Origin: Ruegeria intermedia | Lineage (GTDB): Bacteria > Pseudomonadota > Alphaproteobacteria > Rhodobacterales > Rhodobacteraceae | Length of the DNA stretch: 64,000 nucleotides | Reading direction: 5' to 3' | Assembly (NCBI RefSeq): GCF_900129345.1 | Contig: NZ_FQVK01000002.1 | Coordinates: forward strand, 124,001-188,000 | Shown here: piece by piece, positions 35,975 through 45,587 of the stretch | Numbering within the stretch: the first letter of the stretch is position 1 | How the letters are laid out: each line of letters begins with the position of its first letter | Program-made: the position numbers and the translations under genes | The notes under the pieces: generated by a model | Seen by the model: the letters and a program-made list of their open reading frames with translations, nothing else | Told to the model about the DNA's origin: nothing | Databases searched by the model: none

Positions 35975-37183
35975 ATGGCTGACCGTATTTCCAAGGCCGA
36001 ATTCATCGCGCTGATCGCGATGATGTTTGCCACCATCGCATTTTCGATTGATTCGATGCTGCCCGCACTGCCCGAGATCGGCGCGCAGCTCAGCCCTGAT
36101 GACGTGAACCGGGCGCAGCTGATTTTGACCAGCTTTGTACTGGGCATGGGGATCGGCACGTTCTTCACCGGCCCGATCTCGGATGCGGTCGGGCGCCGGC
36201 CGGTGATCTTTGCCGGCGCGGCGCTCTATATTCTCGCATCGGCCGTGGCCTGGGCCAGTTCGTCGCTGGAGCTTGTTCTGGCTGCCCGGGTGGTTCAGGG
36301 GCTGGGGGCCGCCGGACCCCGCGTGGTCGCCATGGCGATCATCCGCGATCTGTTCTCGGGCCGGGAAATGGCGCGGATCGTGTCCATCGCGATGATGATC
36401 TTCACCCTGGTGCCCGCCATCGCGCCCATGGCCGGAGCCGCCGTGATCGCCTTTGCCGGTTGGCGCGGCGTGTTCATGTCGTTCATCCTGTTTGCGTTGG
36501 TCATCATTGTCTGGATGGGGTTCCGACTGCCGGAGTCCCTCGCGCCGGAAAACCGCCGCCCGTTCCGCCTGCCACTGATGGTCGATGCGGTGAAAGAGAT
36601 GTTCGCCCACCCCACCGTGCGTCTGTCGATCTTTGTCCAGACCCTGTGCATGGGCATGCTGTTCACCATGCTGACCATGGTGCAGCCGGTCTATGACGTG
36701 ATCCACGACCGCGCCGACAGCTTCCCCTTCTGGTTCGGGTTCGTGGCGCTGATGTCCGGCTCGGCCAGCCTGCTGAACGCGGCCGTCGTGGTGCGCGTGG
36801 GCATGCGTCGCATGGTGACCTGGGCGCTGGCCGGACAGATCCTGATCACCTCGCTGGTGATTGCCCTGAACATGTCGAACCTGTCGCCGCAGGCCTCGTT
36901 TGCGCTGTTCGTGTTCTGGCAGACCACGGTCTTTTTCATGGCCGGCGTCACCATGGGCAACCTGAATGCCATCGCGATGGAGCCGATGGGCCACATCGCG
37001 GGCATGGCGGCCTCGGTCATCGGGTCGATCTCGACCGTGCTGGCCGCCGCCATCGCCGCGCCGGTGGGGCTGCTGTTCGACGGCACGCTGGGGCCGTTGA
37101 CCATCGGCATCCTGACCATGTGCGTGCTGGCCTTCGGGCTGATGGTCCACATGGGCCGGATCGAAGACCGCGTCCCCGCCTGA
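35975..37183 (+). CDS. Bcr/CflA-type multidrug efflux MFS transporter
   Basis: 402 aa with twelve predicted helices in the inner membrane. The loop 2-3 motif is GPISDAVGRRP, the DHA1 antiporter motif in helix 5 region is LVPAIAPMAGAAV, and the N terminus FIALIAMMFATIAFSIDSMLP with its embedded Asp is typical of the Bcr/CflA drug:H+ antiporter group. AAGGAG lies seven bases before the ATG. The exported compound cannot be told from sequence. Confidence 0.92.
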   Translation: MADRISKAEFIALIAMMFATIAFSIDSMLPALPEIGAQLSPDDVNRAQLILTSFVLGMGIGTFFTGPISDAVGRRPVIFAGAALYILASAVAWASSSLELVLAARVVQGLGAAGPRVVAMAIIRDLFSGREMARIVSIAMMIFTLVPAIAPMAGAAVIAFAGWRGVFMSFILFALVIIVWMGFRLPESLAPENRRPFRLPLMVDAVKEMFAHPTVRLSIFVQTLCMGMLFTMLTMVQPVYDVIHDRADSFPFWFGFVALMSGSASLLNAAVVVRVGMRRMVTWALAGQILITSLVIALNMSNLSPQASFALFVFWQTTVFFMAGVTMGNLNAIAMEPMGHIAGMAASVIGSISTVLAAAIAAPVGLLFDGTLGPLTIGILTMCVLAFGLMVHMGRIEDRVPA

Positions 37184-37239
37184 CCTGTCCCGCGCGCCCG
37201 AACTGCGCTAGGCTGACCCCAGTCAGGGGGAAATTCGGC

Positions 37240-38904
37240 ATGAGCGACTATTACGATCTGGGCACGCATGGCTGCCCCATCACCACGTCCTCGGATCAGG
37301 CGCAGCTGTGGTTCGACCGGGGCCTTGTCTGGACCTACGGCTACAACCACGAAGAGGCGGTCGTGTGTTTCCAGCGCGCGCTGGAGCATGACCCGGACTG
37401 CGCCATGGCCCATTGGGGCGTGGCCTATGCAGCCGGGCCCAACTACAACCTGCCCTGGGATCTGCTGGACGACGCGGGCAAGGCCAAGGCCCTGACCTGC
37501 GCCTATGACGCGACCCAGCGCGCACTGGCCTTGCTGGACCGCTGCACGTCTGTCGAACGCGAACTGGTCCGCGCCCTGCCCGCCCGCTACCCCCAGCGTG
37601 ACCCGGCACCCGACATGCACCGCTGGGACCACGACTTTGCCGACGCCATGCGCGCCGCCTTCGTGGCCCAGCCCGACCATCTGGACCTGCGCACCATCTA
37701 TGTGGAGTCGCTGCTGAACCTGACCCCCTGGCAGATGTGGGACCTCAGGACAGGCCAGCCCGCCGAGGGCGCCGCCACGCTGGAAGCGCAAGAGGCTCTG
37801 GAATGGGCCATGGCCAACGATCCGGCGGCGATGTCGCATCCGGGCCTGCTGCACCTCTATGTACATCTGATGGAGATGTCGCCCACGCCAGAAAAGGCGC
37901 TGAAGGCCGGTGACGTGCTGCGCACGCTGGTGCCGGATGCCGGGCACCTGGTGCACATGCCCACCCATATCGACGTGCTGTGCGGGCACTACCAGAACGT
38001 CGTCCACTGGAACGAACAGGCGGTCATCGCCGATCTGAAATATTACCAGCGCGAAGGCGCGTTCAACATCTACACCGGCTATCGGCAGCACAACTACCAC
38101 TTTGTCATCTATGGCGCGTTGTTCCTCGGTCAGATGGAGCCCGCCCTGCGTGCCAACAAGGGCCTGTGGGACACCACGCCCGAGGAAATGCTGCGCATCG
38201 AAAGCCCGCCCATGGCGGATTATTTCGAAAGCTACATGGCCATGGGGCCGCATATCCTGATCCGCTTTGGCCGGTGGGAAGAAGCCAAGGCCCTGCCCTT
38301 GCCCCCCGATCCCGACCTGTATCTGACGGTGACGGCGACCACGCATTACGCCCGCGCCATCGCCCATGCCGCCACCGGCGACGTGGCCGAGGCCGAGGCC
38401 GAGGAACAGCTGTTCCTCGCCGCCAAAGACCGCGTGCCCGAAACCCGCCTGCTGCACAACAACCGCGTGATCGACCTGCTGGAGATCGCGCGCGAGATGC
38501 TGCGGGGCGAGATCGAGTACCGCAAAGGCAATTTCGACACGGCCTTTGCCCATCTGCGCCGCTCGGTCGAATTGGACGACAACCTGCCCTATGACGAGCC
38601 CTGGGGCTGGATGCAGCCCACCCGCCACGCGCTGGGGGCGCTGCTGTTCGAACAGGGCCACGTGGCCGAGGCCGAAGCCGCCTATCGCGAGGATCTGGGT
38701 CTGGGCGGCACCCTCAGCCGCGCCTCGGTCCATCCCGACAATGTCTGGAGCCTCAAGGGTTTGCACGATTGTCTCAACGCGCGTGGCGCGGTAGAGGAAT
38801 TGCAGTTGATCCGACAACGACTTGACCTGGCCCTGGCGCGGGCCGACCGCAGCGTCGGCGCCTCGTGCTTCTGCGCCCAGGCCGCGATGAGAGCCGCTGA
38901 ATGA
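37240..38904 (+). CDS. TPR-repeat protein with conserved His cluster
   Basis: 554 aa, cytoplasmic by lack of signal or membrane segments. TPR-like helical repeats occur at the N terminus (residues ~20-65) and through the C-terminal half (repeated A..Y/H..G....A). The middle carries many histidines in conserved-looking motifs: H205 and H209 in HLYVHLMEM, H236/H239/H243 in HLVHMPTHID, H250, and H284/H287 in YRQHNYHF. Their spacing suggests a metal or catalytic site (inference). Relatives occur widely as uncharacterised TPR proteins. AGGGGGAAA precedes the ATG. It is coupled to the next gene by ATGA. Confidence 0.82.
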   Translation: MSDYYDLGTHGCPITTSSDQAQLWFDRGLVWTYGYNHEEAVVCFQRALEHDPDCAMAHWGVAYAAGPNYNLPWDLLDDAGKAKALTCAYDATQRALALLDRCTSVERELVRALPARYPQRDPAPDMHRWDHDFADAMRAAFVAQPDHLDLRTIYVESLLNLTPWQMWDLRTGQPAEGAATLEAQEALEWAMANDPAAMSHPGLLHLYVHLMEMSPTPEKALKAGDVLRTLVPDAGHLVHMPTHIDVLCGHYQNVVHWNEQAVIADLKYYQREGAFNIYTGYRQHNYHFVIYGALFLGQMEPALRANKGLWDTTPEEMLRIESPPMADYFESYMAMGPHILIRFGRWEEAKALPLPPDPDLYLTVTATTHYARAIAHAATGDVAEAEAEEQLFLAAKDRVPETRLLHNNRVIDLLEIAREMLRGEIEYRKGNFDTAFAHLRRSVELDDNLPYDEPWGWMQPTRHALGALLFEQGHVAEAEAAYREDLGLGGTLSRASVHPDNVWSLKGLHDCLNARGAVEELQLIRQRLDLALARADRSVGASCFCAQAAMRAAE

Positions 38905-39578
38905 AACTGTTGAATGCTGCGCTAATCGCGCTGTTCTGCGGGCCCGCTTTGGCCGACCGTCAAACCTTTCCGCCTGTGGACGAGGCCAGTAAAGACCCGA
39001 CGCTGGAAGCCTTTCGTGCGGACCTGCGCGCCAAGGTCGCCGCCCGCGACCTCGAGGGCGTGATGACCGCCACCTGCCCCGAGATCTATACCAGCCACGG
39101 CGACCCGGACGGCCCCGAGACGTTCCGCGCCAACCTGACGGTCGATCCCGAGACCCTGCCCGAGGCCGACCGCCGCCACGCCGACACAATGCGCGAGAAC
39201 TACTGGCGCGACCTCGAGACCACGCTGGCCCAGCCCGGCTATTTCGACGAGGATGGCGAATTCTGGATGCCGCATCAGTGGCGGCTTACCCTGCCGGCGG
39301 CGCTGGACCCGTTCACCGCCTATTTCGTGACCGGTCAGAATGTCAGCCTGCGCCGGGCCCCGAACCGCGGCGCGCCCATTCTGGGCCTGATCAGCCATGA
39401 AGTGGTGATCGTGCCGGACTATCTGGACAAGGCAGAATATCAGGGCGTCATCCTGACCGACGGAACGCGCGGCTATATCTATTCCGACTTTCTGTGGTCG
39501 ATGGTCGGCTATCGCGCGGCCTTCGTGAAATCGGACAGCGGCGACTGGCAGCTGTGTACCTTCGTGGCCGGGGACTAG
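38901..39578 (+). CDS. Secreted SH3-like domain protein
   Basis: 225 aa. Signal peptide MKLLNAALIALFCGPALA is cleaved near residue 18, so the protein is periplasmic. The C-terminal ~80 residues (TGQNVSLRRAPNRGAPILG through RGYIYSDFLW) match bacterial SH3-like repeats that often bind cell-wall peptides; the N-terminal part is helical and unassigned. It overlaps the TPR gene by ATGA, implying linked expression although the partners are in different compartments. Convergent with mfd. Confidence 0.8.
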   Translation: MKLLNAALIALFCGPALADRQTFPPVDEASKDPTLEAFRADLRAKVAARDLEGVMTATCPEIYTSHGDPDGPETFRANLTVDPETLPEADRRHADTMRENYWRDLETTLAQPGYFDEDGEFWMPHQWRLTLPAALDPFTAYFVTGQNVSLRRAPNRGAPILGLISHEVVIVPDYLDKAEYQGVILTDGTRGYIYSDFLWSMVGYRAAFVKSDSGDWQLCTFVAGD

Positions 39579-39587
39579 GCCGCGCCC

Positions 39588-42500
39588 TCAGGCGCTGGCC
39601 TTCTTCTTTTTCTCGGCGGCGACCTTCTCGGCCAGATCGCGGGCGATGGCAAAGGCGCCCTTGATCTTGTCGCTGTCCTTCTTCCAGTCGCGCCGCACCA
39701 CGATCTTGTTGTCCTTGACCTTCGCCAGCCCGCGCTGGTTCTGGATGAACTCGACCAGACCTTGCGGCGAGGCGAACTTGTCGTTGTGGAACTGGATCGT
39801 CGCCCCTTTCGGTCCGCCGTCCAGCTTGGCAATGCCGGCGCGTTTGCACATGGCCTTGATCCGCACCACCAACAGCAGGGTGTTCACCTCTTTCGGCAGC
39901 GGGCCAAACCTGTCGATCAACTCGGCGGCAAAGCCCTCGAGCTCGACCTTGGTCGACAGCGACGACAGGCGGCGGTAGAGGCCCAGCCGCACGTCCAGAT
40001 CGGGCACGTAGTCTTCGGGGATCAGCACCGGAACGCCCAGGTTGATCTGCGGCGCCCACTGGTCGTCGGCTTCGCTCAGCCCCTCCATCTCGCCGGCCTT
40101 GATCTTGGCGATCGCCTCCTCCAGCATCGACTGGTAGAGCTCATATCCCACGTCGCGCATCTGGCCCGATTGTTCCTCGCCCAGCAGGTTGCCCGCGCCG
40201 CGAATGTCCAGATCCTGGCTGGCCAGCGTGAACCCGGCCCCCAACGTATCGAGCGAGCCAAGAACCCGCAGCCGCTTTTCGGCGGCCGGCGTCAGCCGCG
40301 CGCGCGGCTTGGTGGTCAGATAGGCATAGGCGCGGGTCTTGGACCGTCCCACCCGGCCCCGGATCTGATAAAGCTGCGCCAGCCCGAACATGTCGGCCCG
40401 GTGCACAACCATCGTGTTGGCGGTGGGAATGTCCAGCCCGCTTTCGACGATCGTGGTGGCCAGCAGGATGTCATACTTGCCGTCGTAGAAGGCATTCATC
40501 CGGTCGTCCAACTCGCCCGCCGCCATCTGGCCGTGGGCCACCACATAGGTCAATTCCGGCAGCTGTTCTTTCAGGAATTCCTCGATCTCGGGCAGGTCCG
40601 AGATGCGCGGCACCACGTAGAAACTCTGCCCGCCGCGATAATGCTCGCGCAGCAGCGCCTCGCGGATGGTGACGGCGTCGAACTCGCTGACATAGGTGCG
40701 GATCGCAAGGCGATCGACGGGCGGCGTGCCGATGATCGACAGGTCGCGCACGCCGGTCAGGCTCAGTTGCAGCGTGCGCGGGATCGGCGTCGCAGTCAGC
40801 GTCAGCACATGCACGTCCGAGCGCAACTGCTTCAGCCGTTCCTTGTGGGCCACGCCGAAATGCTGCTCCTCGTCGATGATCAACAGCCCGAGGCTCTGGA
40901 ACCGGATGCCCTTGGCCAGCAGTGCATGGGTGCCGATCACGATATCGACCGTGCCCTTGGCCAGCCCCTCGCGGGTCTGCTGCGCCTCTTTGGCCGAGAC
41001 GAAACGTGACAATTGCCGGACCTCCAACGGGAAACCCCGGAACCGTTCCTTGAAGCTGGCGGCGTGCTGACGCGCCAGCAGCGTGGTGGGCGCGATCACC
41101 GCCACCTGCAGGCCAGACATGGCCGCAACGAAGGCCGCGCGCATGGCGACCTCGGTCTTGCCAAAGCCCACGTCGCCACAGATCAGGCGATCCATCGGCG
41201 TGCCCGAGTGCAGGTCCTCCATCACGTCGGCGATGGCGCGCAGCTGGTCCTCGGTTTCCTGATAGGGAAAACGGGCGCTGAACTCCTCCCACGCGTGGGG
41301 CGGCGGGTCCATGATCGGGGCCTTGCGCAGGGCGCGTTCGGCCGCGATGCGGATCAGACGGTCGGCCATCTCGCGGATGCGTTCCTTGAGCTTGGCCTTC
41401 TTGGCCTGCCACGCACCACCGCCCAGCTTGTCGAGCAAACCTTCCTCGTGCCCGTATTTCGACAGCAGCTCGATGTTTTCGACCGGCAGGTACAGCTTGG
41501 CGCCCTCGGCATATTCCAGCAGCAGGCATTCATGCGCGGCGCCCAGGGCGGTCACGACCTCCATGCCCATGTACCGGCCGATGCCGTGATCGACATGCAC
41601 CACCAGATCGCCGGGGCTGAGCGACTGGGTCTCGGTCAGGAAATTCTCGGCCTTGCGGCGTTTCTTGGGTTGGCGGATCAGCCGGTCGCCCAGCACGTCC
41701 TGCTCCGAGATCACCGTCATGTCGGGCGTCTCGAAGCCGTGCTCCAACGCCCAGACCGCCAAGTGCAGGCCGCGCTTTCCGATCCGCGAGCCGTCGGTCA
41801 CGGGAATTGCCTCGGCCAGGCCCTCGTCCTCGATCAACCCGGTCAGGCGTTCGCGCGCGCCCTCGGAGTACGAAGCGACCAGAACCGGCCCCTTGTCCAG
41901 CTTGTTCTTGATGTGGCTGGCCAGCGCGCCGAACAGGCTGATGCTTTCCTGCTGCCGCTCGGGGGCAAAGTTGCGCCCGATCCGACCGCCCGCGTCGATC
42001 ACCCCCGGCCCGCTGGCCTGCGGCAGGGGGCTGAACTGCATAACCCGCCGCTGCGCCACCGCCTGGGTCCAGGCGTCGTCGTCCAGATACAGCAGGCCCG
42101 GCGGCGTGGGTTTATAGACCGAATCCAACCGCGAGCGGTTCTCGAGCGCCAGACGCCGGGTTTCGTATTGATCGGCGATGCTGTCCCACCGGGCCAGCCG
42201 CGCGGGCGTGACCTGATCGTCCAGCGTGATCGTCGCGTCCGGCAGATAGTCGAACAGCGTTTCCAGCTTTTCGTGGAACAGGGGCAACCAGTGTTCCATG
42301 CCCTGATGCTTGCGCCCGGCGCTGACCGCCTCATACAGCGGATCATCCGTGCCGGCCGCGCCAAATTCGATGCGATAGTTCTGACGGAACCGGGTGATGG
42401 CGGCGTCGTCCAGAATCACCTCGGAGACCGGGGCCAGTTCGACCAGATCAAGCTTTTCGGTGGTGCGCTGGGTGGCCGGATCGAACCGGCGCGCGCCGTC

Positions 42501-43046
42501 AAGCACGTCACCGAACAGGTCCAGCCGCACCGGCCCTGCTTCGCCCGGCGGGAAGATGTCGATGATCCCGCCGCGCACGGCATAGTCGCCGGGCTCCATC
42601 ACCGTGGGGCTTTGACTGAACCCCATGCGAACCAGAAAATCGCGCAGCGCGGCCTCGTCGATGCGCTGTCCGACCCGAGCGGTAAACGCCGCCTGCCGCA
42701 GCACGTCGCGCGCCGGCACGCGTTGGGTGGCCGCGTTCAGCGTGGTCAGCAGGACAAAGCGCTCGGGCATCTGGTGCACCAGCGCCGCCAGGCTCGCCAC
42801 CCGCGCCGCCGCGATGTCGGGGTTGGGCGACACCCGGTCATAGGGCAGGCAATCCCAGCCGGGAAACAGGATCACCGGCATGTCGGGCGCAAAGAAACGC
42901 AGCGCGGCGCGCATCGCCTCGGCACGTTTATCGTCGCGCGCCACATGCAGAACCGGCCCGCCCGAGCGGGCAACCTCGTTCAGCACCAGCTGCGCGTCAA
43001 ACCCCTCGGGGGCGCCGCCGACTGTCACGTGGTTCGGAGCCTTCAT
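39588..43046 (-). CDS. mfd: Transcription-repair coupling factor
   Basis: 1152 aa translocase that removes RNA polymerase stalled at DNA lesions and recruits UvrA. It has a UvrB-like N-terminal region (residues ~1-330), the RNA-polymerase-interacting domain beginning around VVHVDHGIGRYMGMEVV, the RecG-like motor with Walker A GDVGFGKTEVAMR near 625 and DEEQHFG near 724, and the C-terminal TRCF domain with a Lys/Ala-rich tail. The length is normal. ATG 43046 is preferred to the TTG at 43049. Confidence 0.97.
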   Translation of the reverse strand: MKAPNHVTVGGAPEGFDAQLVLNEVARSGGPVLHVARDDKRAEAMRAALRFFAPDMPVILFPGWDCLPYDRVSPNPDIAAARVASLAALVHQMPERFVLLTTLNAATQRVPARDVLRQAAFTARVGQRIDEAALRDFLVRMGFSQSPTVMEPGDYAVRGGIIDIFPPGEAGPVRLDLFGDVLDGARRFDPATQRTTEKLDLVELAPVSEVILDDAAITRFRQNYRIEFGAAGTDDPLYEAVSAGRKHQGMEHWLPLFHEKLETLFDYLPDATITLDDQVTPARLARWDSIADQYETRRLALENRSRLDSVYKPTPPGLLYLDDDAWTQAVAQRRVMQFSPLPQASGPGVIDAGGRIGRNFAPERQQESISLFGALASHIKNKLDKGPVLVASYSEGARERLTGLIEDEGLAEAIPVTDGSRIGKRGLHLAVWALEHGFETPDMTVISEQDVLGDRLIRQPKKRRKAENFLTETQSLSPGDLVVHVDHGIGRYMGMEVVTALGAAHECLLLEYAEGAKLYLPVENIELLSKYGHEEGLLDKLGGGAWQAKKAKLKERIREMADRLIRIAAERALRKAPIMDPPPHAWEEFSARFPYQETEDQLRAIADVMEDLHSGTPMDRLICGDVGFGKTEVAMRAAFVAAMSGLQVAVIAPTTLLARQHAASFKERFRGFPLEVRQLSRFVSAKEAQQTREGLAKGTVDIVIGTHALLAKGIRFQSLGLLIIDEEQHFGVAHKERLKQLRSDVHVLTLTATPIPRTLQLSLTGVRDLSIIGTPPVDRLAIRTYVSEFDAVTIREALLREHYRGGQSFYVVPRISDLPEIEEFLKEQLPELTYVVAHGQMAAGELDDRMNAFYDGKYDILLATTIVESGLDIPTANTMVVHRADMFGLAQLYQIRGRVGRSKTRAYAYLTTKPRARLTPAAEKRLRVLGSLDTLGAGFTLASQDLDIRGAGNLLGEEQSGQMRDVGYELYQSMLEEAIAKIKAGEMEGLSEADDQWAPQINLGVPVLIPEDYVPDLDVRLGLYRRLSSLSTKVELEGFAAELIDRFGPLPKEVNTLLLVVRIKAMCKRAGIAKLDGGPKGATIQFHNDKFASPQGLVEFIQNQRGLAKVKDNKIVVRRDWKKDSDKIKGAFAIARDLAEKVAAEKKKKASA

Positions 43047-43067
43047 CAAGCCGCCTTTCCGAATTTT

Positions 43068-43592
43068 CTATCCCAGAACGCCTATCGAAAAGTTCTGATA
43101 CATGCCCCACATCGAAGTGACCAGTATCGCCAACATTCCGATGATCTGGGTTGCCAGGCGGCACCGGTGCAATGCCTTGGACACTCCTTCAACCGTCAAG
43201 TCCTGCCGCCGCAGGTTCCGGGCCACCCGCAGACTGTTTGCGCCGACAAGAACCATCGGGAACAGCAACAGAAACACGGCCTGGGCGAACTCGACCTGAT
43301 AGTAAAACCCCAGCGTCGCCAGACCCGCAAACAGGAAACAGCACAGTGCCAGGATCACGACCCCCGAAACATCGGCAATGTAGAGCATGCGATTGGTGTT
43401 GATCCGCACGATGTCCAGCAGGTCGGTTTCGGCCTGGCCTCCGACGCGACGGGCGCGCACGACCAGATCATATGGAACCCCCATCACCCAGTGGCTGGCC
43501 GTGGACCACAGCACCGCAAGCGCGATCCAGTACCACAGATTCGAGAAACTGCGCATGTCGATGAGCTCGAAGATCGTGGAGTACCAGTCCAA
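43068..43592 (-). CDS. Small inner-membrane protein (four helices), Rhodobacteraceae-conserved
   Basis: 174 aa from a TTG start at 43592 (MDWYSTIFELIDMRSFSNL), chosen because GAGG lies five bases upstream and no ATG is in frame before residue 13. About four transmembrane helices are visible: LWYWIALAVLWSTA, VSGVVILALCCFLFAGLA, AVFLLLFPMVLVG and TQIIGMLAILVTSMW. I recall relatives being annotated as a component of the SufBCD complex, but the sequence offers no support for a role in Fe-S assembly. It lies 21 bases upstream of mfd on the same strand. Confidence 0.75.
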   Translation of the reverse strand: MDWYSTIFELIDMRSFSNLWYWIALAVLWSTASHWVMGVPYDLVVRARRVGGQAETDLLDIVRINTNRMLYIADVSGVVILALCCFLFAGLATLGFYYQVEFAQAVFLLLFPMVLVGANSLRVARNLRRQDLTVEGVSKALHRCRLATQIIGMLAILVTSMWGMYQNFSIGVLG

Positions 43593-43711
43593 ACTTGCCT
43601 CATTGTTCAAAATTCTCAGGCGGTTCTATCGCAACGGCGCGGCCATTGGTACCCTTGAGACCTGTGCAAATTCATGCCACCCAATGCGCGACTGTTCAAG
43701 GAGAACGCGCC

Positions 43712-44710
43712 ATGAAACCGACAATCGCCCCTTACCCCCACGGCCGCTTTCGTCGCGCCCGCCAGTCCGAGGCGATCCGGGGCCTGGTGCGCGAAAACAC
43801 CCTGACCGTGGATGACCTCATCTGGCCGGTTTTCGTGCGCGACGGCGAGGGCATAGAAGAGCCCGTACCCTCGATGCCCGGCGTGGTGCGCCGCTCGGTC
43901 GATCTGATCGCCAAGGCGGCGGCCGAGGCGCAGGCGATGGGCATCCCGGCGATCTGCCTGTTTCCCTACACCGATCCCAGCCTCAAGACGCAGGATTGCG
44001 CCGAGGCGTGGAACCCCGACAACCTGTCCAACCGTGCCATCCGCGCGATCAAGCAGGCCGCGCCCGAAATCGCGGTGATGACCGACGTCGCATTGGACCC
44101 CTACAACATCAACGGCCATGACGGGTACGTGGTGGACGGCAAGATCGTGAACGATGAAACGGTCGAGGCGCTGGTCAAGATGACGCTGGCACAGGCCGAG
44201 GCCGGAGCCGACATCATCGGCCCGTCCGACATGATGGACGGCCGGATCGGCGCGATGCGCCAGGCACTCGAGGCCGCGGGCCATCACGACGTCATGATCC
44301 TCAGCTACGCCGCGAAATATGCCAGCGCCTTCTACGGGCCTTTCCGTGATGCGGTGGGGGCCTCGGGGGCACTGACCGGCGACAAAAAGACCTATCAGAT
44401 GGAACCGGGCAACTCGAACGAGGCACTGCGCCTGATCCAGCGCGACCTGACCGAGGGCGCCGACATGGTGATGATCAAGCCCGGCATGCCCTATCTTGAC
44501 ATCTGCCGGAGGGTCAAGGACACGTTCGGCGCGCCCACCTATGCCTATCAGGTGTCGGGTGAATACGCGATGATCCAGGCCGCTGCGCAGAACGGGTGGA
44601 TCGACGGCGAAAAGGTGATGCTGGAAAGCCTGCTGGCCTTCAAACGCGCGGGCTGCGACGGCATCCTGACCTATTTCGCGCCACGGGTCGCCAAGCTGCT
44701 GCAAGGCTAA
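43712..44710 (+). CDS. hemB: Delta-aminolevulinic acid dehydratase (porphobilinogen synthase)
   Basis: 332 aa. It condenses two ALA molecules to porphobilinogen in tetrapyrrole synthesis (heme, B12, and bacteriochlorophyll where present). The Schiff-base lysines are K202 (SYAAKYASAFYGPFRDA) and K256 (MIKPGMPYLDI). The active-site metal loop reads DVALDPYNINGHDG with no cysteines, so this is the Mg/K-dependent, zinc-independent type known from Rhodobacter. AAGGAG lies eight bases before the ATG. Confidence 0.97.
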   Translation: MKPTIAPYPHGRFRRARQSEAIRGLVRENTLTVDDLIWPVFVRDGEGIEEPVPSMPGVVRRSVDLIAKAAAEAQAMGIPAICLFPYTDPSLKTQDCAEAWNPDNLSNRAIRAIKQAAPEIAVMTDVALDPYNINGHDGYVVDGKIVNDETVEALVKMTLAQAEAGADIIGPSDMMDGRIGAMRQALEAAGHHDVMILSYAAKYASAFYGPFRDAVGASGALTGDKKTYQMEPGNSNEALRLIQRDLTEGADMVMIKPGMPYLDICRRVKDTFGAPTYAYQVSGEYAMIQAAAQNGWIDGEKVMLESLLAFKRAGCDGILTYFAPRVAKLLQG

Positions 44711-44855
44711 TCCCGCGGGACTCCGCGATTTTCCGCCGATGGGCCGGCCTTGGCCCGCCGGTTTTCCCGTGACACCCGACTCCGTTCGGCGTATTCTTGC
44801 ACACAAGATCGGGACCACCCGGCTTTTCAGGCACATCGACAGAGAAAAAAGAAAC

Positions 44856-45428
44856 ATGAGCAGCTCCAACACACCACGACTGAGCCGTCGCGGCTTTGCC
44901 CTCGGCATGGCCGGACTGACCCTGACCGCCGCTTGCGGCAACGGCGTCGGCAATTCGAACGCGGCCACCATCGACGCCCGCGTCGATGCCACGCTGAACG
45001 AGATGTTCGCCCGGTATCCCAACACGGTCGAAATCGCCAACAAGGCCAACGGCATGCTGGTCATGCCGCTGATCACCGAGGCCGGATTCGTCTTTGGCGG
45101 CGGCTATGGGCGCGGCGCGCTGCGCATCAACGGTGCCACGGTCGATTACTATTCGGCTGTCAAGGGCACGGCGGGGCTGCAGATCGGCGCCCAGCAATAT
45201 GCGCATGTTCTGTTCTTTATGACCCAGGACGCGCTGAACGAGTTCCGCCGGTCCAACGGTTGGACCGCAGGCGCCGATATCGGCTATGTGGTCAGCGACC
45301 AGGGCGACCAGCTGTCGACCGACCTGACCACCCTGCGCAAACCGGTTCTGGCCGCGGTGTTCGGCCAGGCCGGGCTGCAGGTCGGCGCCACCGTCGAAGG
45401 CGTCAAATACACGCGCATCATTCCCTGA
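44856..45428 (+). CDS. YSC84-domain lipoprotein, Tat-type signal
   Basis: 190 aa. The signal has a twin-arginine motif SRRGFALG (10-17) followed by a hydrophobic core and a lipobox ending in Cys27 (TAAC), so it is a Tat-exported lipoprotein. The mature part matches the YSC84/SYLF lipid-binding domain: GMLVMPLITEAGFVFGGGYG, then a beta-rich region ending in VGATVEGVKYTRI. Its role in envelope lipid binding is inferred. The ribosome site is weak. A terminator follows. Confidence 0.87.
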   Translation: MSSSNTPRLSRRGFALGMAGLTLTAACGNGVGNSNAATIDARVDATLNEMFARYPNTVEIANKANGMLVMPLITEAGFVFGGGYGRGALRINGATVDYYSAVKGTAGLQIGAQQYAHVLFFMTQDALNEFRRSNGWTAGADIGYVVSDQGDQLSTDLTTLRKPVLAAVFGQAGLQVGATVEGVKYTRIIP

Positions 45429-45452
45429 TCCCCCGAACAGGACCGGAATCAG

Positions 45453-45489
45453 ACCCTGCCCTCCGCGTGGCGTGACGGCAGGGTTTTTC
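45453..45489 (+). terminator. Terminator after the YSC84 gene
   Basis: ACCCTGCC (45453-45460) pairs with GGCAGGGT (45477-45484), with a 16-base loop, followed by a run of five T. It lies 24 bases after the stop. Confidence 0.8.
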
Positions 45490-45587
45490 GTTTCCGGCCG
45501 GTATTTTCCGGGGGCGGGCTCTTTTGGTCGGCGGCGGCATGATTTAACCTCCGCCGCGATTGGATGGGTTGATTTGGGGCGCTGCTG

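Noticed and set aside
36691..39189. 832-codon minus-strand frame across the MFS, TPR and SH3-like genes
   Set aside because: It crosses three plus-strand genes with clear ribosome sites, signal peptide and coupling; the translation is low complexity.
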